Source of the DNA: Pedobacter sp. MC2016-05
GTDB taxonomy: Bacteria > Bacteroidota > Bacteroidia > Sphingobacteriales > Sphingobacteriaceae
Length of the DNA stretch: 64,000 nucleotides
Reading direction: 5' to 3'
Assembly (NCBI RefSeq): GCF_026239735.1
Contig: NZ_JAPIVT010000003.1
Span: 62,001 to 126,000, forward strand
Part shown: piece after piece, positions 54,539 through 61,950 of the stretch
How positions within the stretch are numbered: the stretch's first letter is position 1
Layout of the letters: the number at the start of each line of letters is the position of its first letter
Translations under genes and position numbers: made by a program
Notes under the pieces: model-generated
The model's input: the letters and a program-made list of their open reading frames with translations, nothing else
Database searches by the model: none
What the model was told of the DNA's origin: nothing

Positions 54539-57500
54539 TTTGTGCTTTCTGTTCAATGTTTCTTGTTCTTCTATTGCGTTTTTTCTGGAAAATTTCTCTG
54601 AATTTGTTGTAATCAACTACTAACGTAAAACCTAATCCGGTTTCAATAATCTGACCTTGTACAATTACATCGTTTTGGTTACGTCTGTAGGCTCTTAAAC
54701 GGTACCTTCCATCGGCAGATAAGGCATATTCTACGTTTACATTACCCGCAATATCGGTAGATTTTTCTCCTGGTGCTTGCGGTCCTTCCAATGCAAATGA
54801 ACTTCCGACGGTAACGGTTAACCTATCGTTCAATAGTTTCTTAGATAAACCAATTTCCAAGTCCGTTTTTTGTTGCATAGATCCGGTAGAATAATCTTCT
54901 GATGAATTTACACCGAAGTTCAAATCAACGCCTTGAATTAAATCTGAGGTTAAATTATTTAATTGTTCTGTTAATAGTTTACTCACGCTTGATCGGGCAA
55001 GTGTAGAAACACCACCGCCACCGCCAGACAAGCTTTGGAAAGGATTGTTTGCAATAAATCGGTTGAGTGCCAATAATGCAAAAACCTGTTTATTTAGTTC
55101 GCTTTCATCACGATTAACGTTTTGAAGTCGGGTATAAGACAAACTCCCAATTTCTGTAGCTCTTTCATTTTCAGGCAAATCGATTCTGAATGAAATAGTA
55201 GGTTTTAATAACTCACCTTTCATCATTAAATAAACTTGAAATGGAATTTTGGTTTTGGCCTGTACTAAATCTGGCTGGTTAAGCAAATCAATAGGAGCAG
55301 CATTAACTTCATACATTGCCGTTAAATTGGCATTAGCAGAAGTGGGCTCACCTGTCCAGACGATCGTACTGCCTTTCACAATTCGGAATTCCTTTTTACC
55401 TAATGGCCCAACAGATAAATTGTAAGAACCATCCACCACTTCGTAACGTCCGGTTAAACTTATTTTTCCGCTTGGATCCATGGTTGCATTCAAGTCAGCA
55501 TCTCCCTTAATGTTAAGTGCATCCCCATTTGAGGGGTCAACAACTACATTTAGTTCTGCTTCTGGATCTATTTTCACTGCAGCAACTAAATTTATTCCCT
55601 TTACTGGCGATTTGCTGATGCTATCTATCTTAAGTGCTTTTTGACCGTTAAAAGGGGGTGCATCGGCGTCAATAAATTGAACAATTCCATCCTGATCAAT
55701 GATTGATGGATCACTCGAAGGTAAAGCAAAGAAGAACTTAGTGCCTTTATTTACCGTGATATTCATGTTTACATCTGGCTGGTTTAAATCGCCACGAACT
55801 TTAATGTCGCTGGTTAAATAAACCGTACCATAAATCATCTCATTATCGGCAGCAGTAGAATTAATTGCCCGGAAATTATTCATTCTGATATCCAAACCGA
55901 AGCGATAATTTTTATAATCTGTCGTTAAAACCTTTCCATTAATAGTTGCTTTCTGGTTCAAAGAATCAATTAATGTAAAGTTATTAAAGGCAATCCCCTC
56001 GTTAGTAAAAGATATCTTCTCGTTCGGCAAACGGAAGTATGAATTTACATAAGCCACATTTATTCCAGCGTTATTAAAGGTTAAATCGCCTAATATTTTT
56101 GGCGCAGTTAATGCCCCCTTAACTGCTAACGCCCCAGTTAATGTACCCGTTCCATTTTTCAGCTGCCCTTGAGATAAACTCTCGATATTTTTCATCTCGA
56201 TTTTATCGATATTCACGGTTAAATCCAAAGCGCTTTGAGGGGCGGTGTAATAAAATCCATTCACTCTTAAATCGTGAACACCAGTTAAAGCCACATTAAT
56301 TTCAAAGGCATTTTGTGTATTGTTATTAGCAGCCACACGCAAAGTACCAAGCTGGTCTTTTTGATAACGTAACTGATCTATCGTTAAGTTGGCTTCAAAC
56401 TTGGGGGTCGATGCCAAATCTTTCACATTCGCAGTTCCGTTTAAACGGCCGCCAACTAAAGTAGTATCCGTTTCTGCGAATTTGGTTAGCGTTTCCAATT
56501 GAAAATCTTTAAACTCAACACTCAAAGGTGCATTTGGCTGGGTGGGATTGCTATTTATTGATAGCGACTGACCGCTATTGCTAATTGCAAACTGATTGAC
56601 TAATATTCCGGATTGACCGAATTGAATAAAATTATCTTGTGATACGACCCACTTTTGATAATCCAATAACAGTTTCTGCGGGTCCAGTGTAAATTTAAAA
56701 TCTTTGTTTATGGATTGAAAATTACCGCCAATTACATATTTATCTTTCAATTGTCTATCACGAAGGAAGATATTAACACCTAATAAGTTGTTTAGTGCTT
56801 CACCACTTATTTCGGTGTTGAACAAGGCAATGGAAGGACTTTGCAAACTCTTCACCGTTAGTGCATAATCGAGTTTGTTGTTTTCGTTATTAATGTTAAT
56901 TGAAGTAGTATCAATTTTAAAATCTCCATAAACTACTTGCGGGAAATTTCCTTTAATCTGTATACTATCTTTTTCGGTATCAATTAAACCATAAAACTGC
57001 GATTGCTTGAAAACAGTCAGCTCTGGAACAAACTGTTTCAGTAATTTCGAATCGTAAATTTGAACAGCGAACCGCATTCTTTGATCAGGAATTTTGGTTA
57101 CCTGCCCAAAAGAATAATATTTGTTGATTTCGTTAATGAATGCACTACCAATTTTTGTCAGCTCATACTTCCCATCAATTTTTGCCGATATAATTTCCGA
57201 CTTCAACGAAAGTTCATTTTCTGTAGCTGTCGACTTTGCCCGAACTGAAATGGTATCAACATTAATTCTTTGCGCATCTTTAGCCAACTGCAAGCCTGTA
57301 ATATCTACCGAACCATTTAAATAATCTGCATCGGCAGTTTTTAAATCAACTTTTATTAAACCAGCAGCGCTTAACAACGTCGGACTAAAGTTAAGGGCCT
57401 GAAGATTTAACTGTTTTAAGTTCAAATCAGCTTTTACGGCAGGGTATTTCCCCGCAAGGTTGGCTTTGGCATCCAGAAGGAAATTTACGTTGCTATCTGG

Positions 57501-59519
57501 CATGTTACCTTTAATGGTAACGTTCTGATTAGCATAAGTTCCTGCCAGATTTAAGTTTCGGTAAGTATATTTATTGTAGTAGGCACTTAGTACCCTTGCG
57601 TTGAATTTGGCATTTATTTTTTTAGGATCAAGCCCCGTTCCCACCACGTTAGCTTTAACCGTTATTCGCCCTAATTTAGGCTGCATTTTTAGCAAGCGAC
57701 CAACATTAAAATTGTTCAAAGAAACATCAGCTTTATAATTCTCTCTCCCGTTTGGTCCGCTCATCGCTGCGGTTAAAATTGCACCTCCCATATCGGTTTG
57801 AATGTTCATGTTGGTCTTAAAGTCCGTCATCGAACCTTTAAATTTACCATTGGCATTTATCACATTTGGCAATTCGATTGTAGATGGAAGCGATTTTCTT
57901 GGAACGGCAACTAAAATATCACTCTTCGTAACGTAGAGCTTTTTAATATTCAAATCAAGGAAAGTTTTATTAATGTCGGGCAAACCTTTAGCAGTTCCGC
58001 TAATATCGATTTGTGTATTTTTTAATCCTGTAATTTGCAAGCGAGGAATGTTAAGGTTATTTAAATAGCCATTCACATCTGCATTTATTTTTATTTTTTC
58101 ATTGCGGTAATTCGCTGGGATGGCATCACTAAAATAACCCGCATCTTTTAGTCCGATGGTTGTATTTTTTAAGCTTAATGCTAATTTCACTCTTTCAGGA
58201 TGTTTGGTTAAATCATCCATCGAAGTAAAATTTAATTCCGTAGCATTTTCAATGGTGGTATTTGGTGTTTTTAAAACAAAGTTGCTTAGCTTTATTTGCT
58301 TGTCGTTGTAAACAGCGTTTCCTTTTAACTCATTCAACGCAAAACCACTTTTCTCCTCTAGCGAACCATTTTTAACATTGGCCTTAATGCCCTCGGTACC
58401 GTAACTTACATCGCCGGCGCCAAAATTTAAACCAGTAATTTTTAAATGATTAAAATCCATTCCCTTAGGCGCAGCTTTTGCACCTAAGTTGTCAAATTGC
58501 ACATTATTGTCAGCCAGGCTAATATTTTTAATCATCAAGCCCAGCGCCGATTTTTCAGCAACAACGGTGTCTTCAACCTTTTTTAAGTCGTTACCTGGAG
58601 CAGGTTTAAAAGCAAAGAGGATATTCGATTTATTTAACTTAGCATCTTCTACCGAATATTTACTATTCGTTAAATCAACTTTCAGGTTAATCAGGCCCAA
58701 TTCCTTAACATCCGCTACTGCCTTCGTAGTAGAAATCTGATCGTCGTAATTTACTTTCACATTGTTGAAAGCAAAGTTCTCTACCTCAATCAATGGCAGT
58801 TTTCCCGTTTCTTTCTGGCTGCTATCTACACTATTGGTAACATGTTGGACCAGTTCTACCAAAGGTTTTTGCTGTAAATATCTAAGCGAGGTATTATTCA
58901 ACGCCAAATCTCTAATCACGTAATGCTGACCAGCTAAATCGAAAGTTTTCAGTTTTGCCTTAAATGCGCCAAGGTAAATTTTAGCATCATTACCCGCCAC
59001 ATCATCGCGATAATTAATGCCTATATCTTCAAAAGAAACCTTATCGACAGAAAACTTCATGGTGGATGTGGTATCCTTATCCACCTTTTCCTCCGGCTTC
59101 TTTTGATCGCTCATAAAAGCATCAACTAAAAAAGAAAAGTTGAAAGTAGTGTCTGGCGCAATTCTTTTAACGTTAGCCCGTATGTTTTTTAGCTCAACAC
59201 TGTTAATCTCAACAGTATTGTCCATTAACTTAAATAAACTAATATCAACGGCTAATTTTTCAGCATATAACAAAGTATCACCTTTTAAGTCTTCGATATA
59301 AAACTTGTTTAGCACAACATCTTTGGGTAATGCGATTTTAATACTTTCAAGGCTAACTTCAGTCTTTGTTTTCGTTTTAAGGTAATCAATAGCTTTTCCC
59401 TTAACAAAATTTTGCACTGCAGGGATGTTGAGCGAGAGCGCAATCGCGACCACCAAAATGATGATTGATGCAATTACCCAAAGCAAAATTTTTAAACTTT
59501 TACGTACGTATTTATTCAA
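54522..59519 (-). CDS. tamB: TamB translocation/assembly module
   Basis: 1665 aa. One N-terminal membrane anchor (KSLKILLWVIASIIILVVAIALS), a very long region of beta-strand repeats forming the expected hydrophobic groove, and the C-terminal TamB (DUF490) domain (about 1250-1620, with KISLTGRYEVVDGSYNLSVG and VWTGEPTSANANL). It spans the periplasm from the inner membrane to TamL in the outer membrane. Its last 17 bp overlap tamL and yihY follows, so this is an operon. The anchor segment KILLWVIASII is identical, also at DNA level, to that of the paralogue at 16.5-21 kb. Confidence 0.95.
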   Translation of the reverse strand: MNKYVRKSLKILLWVIASIIILVVAIALSLNIPAVQNFVKGKAIDYLKTKTKTEVSLESIKIALPKDVVLNKFYIEDLKGDTLLYAEKLAVDISLFKLMDNTVEINSVELKNIRANVKRIAPDTTFNFSFLVDAFMSDQKKPEEKVDKDTTSTMKFSVDKVSFEDIGINYRDDVAGNDAKIYLGAFKAKLKTFDLAGQHYVIRDLALNNTSLRYLQQKPLVELVQHVTNSVDSSQKETGKLPLIEVENFAFNNVKVNYDDQISTTKAVADVKELGLINLKVDLTNSKYSVEDAKLNKSNILFAFKPAPGNDLKKVEDTVVAEKSALGLMIKNISLADNNVQFDNLGAKAAPKGMDFNHLKITGLNFGAGDVSYGTEGIKANVKNGSLEEKSGFALNELKGNAVYNDKQIKLSNFVLKTPNTTIENATELNFTSMDDLTKHPERVKLALSLKNTTIGLKDAGYFSDAIPANYRNEKIKINADVNGYLNNLNIPRLQITGLKNTQIDISGTAKGLPDINKTFLDLNIKKLYVTKSDILVAVPRKSLPSTIELPNVINANGKFKGSMTDFKTNMNIQTDMGGAILTAAMSGPNGRENYKADVSLNNFNVGRLLKMQPKLGRITVKANVVGTGLDPKKINAKFNARVLSAYYNKYTYRNLNLAGTYANQNVTIKGNMPDSNVNFLLDAKANLAGKYPAVKADLNLKQLNLQALNFSPTLLSAAGLIKVDLKTADADYLNGSVDITGLQLAKDAQRINVDTISVRAKSTATENELSLKSEIISAKIDGKYELTKIGSAFINEINKYYSFGQVTKIPDQRMRFAVQIYDSKLLKQFVPELTVFKQSQFYGLIDTEKDSIQIKGNFPQVVYGDFKIDTTSININNENNKLDYALTVKSLQSPSIALFNTEISGEALNNLLGVNIFLRDRQLKDKYVIGGNFQSINKDFKFTLDPQKLLLDYQKWVVSQDNFIQFGQSGILVNQFAISNSGQSLSINSNPTQPNAPLSVEFKDFQLETLTKFAETDTTLVGGRLNGTANVKDLASTPKFEANLTIDQLRYQKDQLGTLRVAANNNTQNAFEINVALTGVHDLRVNGFYYTAPQSALDLTVNIDKIEMKNIESLSQGQLKNGTGTLTGALAVKGALTAPKILGDLTFNNAGINVAYVNSYFRLPNEKISFTNEGIAFNNFTLIDSLNQKATINGKVLTTDYKNYRFGLDIRMNNFRAINSTAADNEMIYGTVYLTSDIKVRGDLNQPDVNMNITVNKGTKFFFALPSSDPSIIDQDGIVQFIDADAPPFNGQKALKIDSISKSPVKGINLVAAVKIDPEAELNVVVDPSNGDALNIKGDADLNATMDPSGKISLTGRYEVVDGSYNLSVGPLGKKEFRIVKGSTIVWTGEPTSANANLTAMYEVNAAPIDLLNQPDLVQAKTKIPFQVYLMMKGELLKPTISFRIDLPENERATEIGSLSYTRLQNVNRDESELNKQVFALLALNRFIANNPFQSLSGGGGGVSTLARSSVSKLLTEQLNNLTSDLIQGVDLNFGVNSSEDYSTGSMQQKTDLEIGLSKKLLNDRLTVTVGSSFALEGPQAPGEKSTDIAGNVNVEYALSADGRYRLRAYRRNQNDVIVQGQIIETGLGFTLVVDYNKFREIFQKKRNRRTRNIEQKAQNEKTN

Positions 59520-59666
59520 AGCGAATGTGTTTGGTGGTTGTTAAATGCCAAAAGCGTGCCATTAAAATTAAATTTAAGACAGTTATTTGTAATTACTACA
59601 AAAATTAAACTAAATTGTTCGCCCGCTATAAAAATTTAACAATAGCTATTTATTAAAGCATTAAAA

Positions 59667-60161
59667 ATGAAATTATTAAATCTTAATATAACCTTCGAAC
59701 AGTACAATGGGGTTAGCGAATTAAAGGAGCAAGACGCAGCACTTTGTGAAAATGCAGAGAAAGCGTTGGCAAGTTCCTATTCTCCCTATTCAAAATTTCG
59801 GGTAGGAACCGCTATCCGTCTGGCTTCTGGTGAAATAATACTCGGAAGCAACCAGGAAAATCTGGCCTATCCTTCTGGTTTGTGTGCCGAACGTGTTGCA
59901 CTCTTTTCCATTGGCTCGGCCTATCCAAATTCGCTGATCGAAAGTATAGCCATTACAGCGCAAACCGATGCCTTTGAAATTTTGAAGCCCGTGACCTCTT
60001 GCGGTGGTTGTTTGCAGGTAATGGCCGAGTTTGAAAGAAAGCAAGCATCGCCAATTGAAGTGATCTTTTACTGTTTAAACGGCGAAGTTTTAAAAGTGCC
60101 CAGTGTTCAAAGTTTATTGCCATTTTCATTTGTAGAAGATCGCTTAGGGGCTAAAGCTTAA
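59667..60161 (+). CDS. cdd: cytidine deaminase
   Basis: 164 aa. Deaminates cytidine and deoxycytidine to uridine forms in pyrimidine salvage. Zinc site: Cys73 in SGLCAERVAL with the catalytic Glu75, and Cys112 and Cys115 in TSCGGCLQ. The usual PCGxCRQ motif is changed to SCGGCLQ, so the Pro and Arg next to the zinc ligands are lacking; the ligands themselves are intact. The substrate motif SPYSKFRVGTA is present. Homotetramer in relatives. Divergent from tamB. Confidence 0.94.
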   Translation: MKLLNLNITFEQYNGVSELKEQDAALCENAEKALASSYSPYSKFRVGTAIRLASGEIILGSNQENLAYPSGLCAERVALFSIGSAYPNSLIESIAITAQTDAFEILKPVTSCGGCLQVMAEFERKQASPIEVIFYCLNGEVLKVPSVQSLLPFSFVEDRLGAKA

Positions 60162-60201
60162 AATATTTGGAAATGGGCAGTTCTGTAATGCTTCGGAATT
60201 T

Positions 60202-60281
60202 TAGCCCTGCTATCGCTACAAGTCCTCGCTTTTATAAAAGCAGAAAATGCTTTTATTTGCTGCGGGCTTTTCGCTTTATCA
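60202..60281. repeat. likely dispersed extragenic repeat
   Basis: G+C-richer patch in an AT-rich gap: AGCCCTGCTATCGCTACAAG, a small hairpin-like AAAAGCAGAAAATGCTTTT, and CTGCGGGCTTTTCGC. It resembles a repeat I associate with Pedobacter intergenic regions. Cannot be confirmed here. Confidence 0.4.
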
Positions 60282-60401
60282 GGTTTATAATTTTCGGCTG
60301 ATGTTTTTTGGTTGGGTTTTAAGTCCCATCTGTAATATTATTCTTTAAAAAAATGCTTTTTATTTCTTGATATTCAATAAATTAGAAAAAAAATCATAAG
60401 T

Positions 60402-61028
60402 ATGGAGAATGAACAGAACAATATTTTAACTCGGAGAAGGTTGTTACAATTGCTTGCAATATCTTCAATTGGTTCAGCTGCACTGCCTTCTCAAGCTTTT
60501 GCCGATATTAAATCGCCAAGCGATATTTTTGAAGATATTAAGAAACCTATTTTCGTACCTGAAAATACTGGTAAAAAAGGTAAAATCGGTGATGGAGACA
60601 TCAGTTTTAAACTTAATAAAAGCCAAACCGATGGCCAAGTTGGCATAACTGAATCCACATTACCTGTTGGTTATTTGGGCGCCCCGCCACATTATCATAA
60701 AACTTTCGATGAAATTTGTAGAGTGACACAAGGCGTTTTAACCATCATGGTAGGCAATGAGTTGTTCGAGGTAAAAGCTGGTGATTGGCATTTACGTCCA
60801 CGAGGAATTGTTCATAGTTTTTGGAACACAGGCAAAGAAACCGTAAAGTTTATAGAATTGTACAGCCCAGCTGGCCACGAAGCATATATGAGCGATTTGG
60901 CTGACTTGTTTATTAACAATCAACGACCAAAGCCTGGTGATTTGGACCGACTGGCGAAAAAATATGATATCACTTTTGATTGGCCAAGGTTAAAAGAGAT
61001 CATGGATAAATATAAAGTTCATTTGTAA
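60402..61028 (+). CDS. Tat-exported cupin-domain protein
   Basis: 208 aa. Twin-arginine signal (LTRRRLLQLLAISSIGSAALP, ending about SQAFA) shows export in folded form, which suits a metal-binding protein. The cupin_2 domain at about 90-165 has the metal ligands in PPHYHKTFDEICRV (two His and a Glu) and GDWHLRPRGIVHSFWN (His). Small-molecule oxygenases, isomerases and binding proteins share this fold; the substrate is not predictable. Single-gene unit. A remnant reading frame follows it. Confidence 0.85.
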   Translation: MENEQNNILTRRRLLQLLAISSIGSAALPSQAFADIKSPSDIFEDIKKPIFVPENTGKKGKIGDGDISFKLNKSQTDGQVGITESTLPVGYLGAPPHYHKTFDEICRVTQGVLTIMVGNELFEVKAGDWHLRPRGIVHSFWNTGKETVKFIELYSPAGHEAYMSDLADLFINNQRPKPGDLDRLAKKYDITFDWPRLKEIMDKYKVHL

Positions 61029-61361
61029 TAAAAGAGCGAGAAAGGTTTATTTCAAAGTCACATCCAAATAAACCGAGTGGCGGCCATAAGAATCGTAAAA
61101 TGGTTTAAAAGTAACACCTGAAAAAACTGATGAATTTACGGCCCAAGCTTATATTCGGATCACAAAGCCGGTTAAAATTCCAGGAGTACACAGTTATGAG
61201 TTAATAGGAGATTATAAACAGGAGCGTGGCGCAACGCAGGTTAAACTTTCCACTTCCAATGTGGTGCAAGTCATTTTCAACTAAATGATAAAGTTTTACA
61301 TATTGTTTTTTGTTACAATCTATTTTGAATTTTTGCTGTTAAGCTATAAACAAAAATAACT
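61029..61361. other. intergenic, 333 bp, with a coding remnant
   Basis: Contains the open frame described at 61099-61284. The remaining parts are AT-rich. No terminator hairpin was recognised after the cupin gene. Confidence 0.4.
61099..61284 (+). pseudogene. 61-codon remnant of an unknown protein
   Basis: Open frame from after a stop at 61096 to TAA at 61282-61284, without a start codon: NGLKVTPEKTDEFTAQAYIR, then TKPVKIPGVHSYELIGDYKQ and a last strand VKLSTSNVVQVIF. It reads like the final beta-rich part of an exported enzyme or binding protein, with coding-like codons and no low-complexity sequence. I do not recognise the family. Chance is possible. Confidence 0.3.
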
Positions 61362-61790
61362 ATGTGGGTTTTATGGGCTATGCTTGCAGCGATATCAGCT
61401 GCATTAGTAATTGTACTAACTAAGGCGGGATTAAAAAATGTAGATTCCAGTTTGGCTTTTGCCATTCAAGCCGTCTTGATTTTACTCATTACCTGGGGAG
61501 TAGTGTTTTACCAGGGCAATTTTAGCGATTGGAAGGGAATCGAAAAAAATGCATGGATATTTCTGCTTTCGGCAGGGGTTTTTACATCATTGTCAACTTT
61601 GTTTTCTTATAAAGCGTTATCAATGGGCCCAGCATCTTATGTGGCTACTATTGAAAGAACCTCTTTGGTGATTGCTATTGTTTTATCAATCATCTTTTTG
61701 AAAGAAAAAATCTCCTGGCAAATTGTAGTTGGCGGCACGGTGATGATTGCCGGTGCGGTACTCATCGCTTTATCAGATTCTACTGAGTAA
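61362..61790 (+). CDS. half-size EamA/DMT-family transporter
   Basis: 142 aa with five hydrophobic segments, a single EamA repeat; most family members have two repeats in 280-300 aa. The helices MLAAISAALVIVLTKAGL and SLSTLFSYKALSMGPASYVA are typical, and the ending IVVGGTVMIAGAVLIALS completes one repeat, so it looks whole rather than broken. Single-repeat forms act as dimers in relatives. It exports or imports unknown small molecules. The frame is intact. Confidence 0.82.
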   Translation: MWVLWAMLAAISAALVIVLTKAGLKNVDSSLAFAIQAVLILLITWGVVFYQGNFSDWKGIEKNAWIFLLSAGVFTSLSTLFSYKALSMGPASYVATIERTSLVIAIVLSIIFLKEKISWQIVVGGTVMIAGAVLIALSDSTE

Positions 61791-61950
61791 TCTTCAAACA
61801 ATTTACCGAGTTTTTTTACAGGTTTTGATATACTTCTAACCTAATTACAGCCTGCCTTGCCGATATTTCCGGTACTTAAATGTGAATAACCTGTTTTTAC
61901 ACTGTGCAATCATTTTTATTATATTTACGGCTGCCAATTTCTGTAGATAA

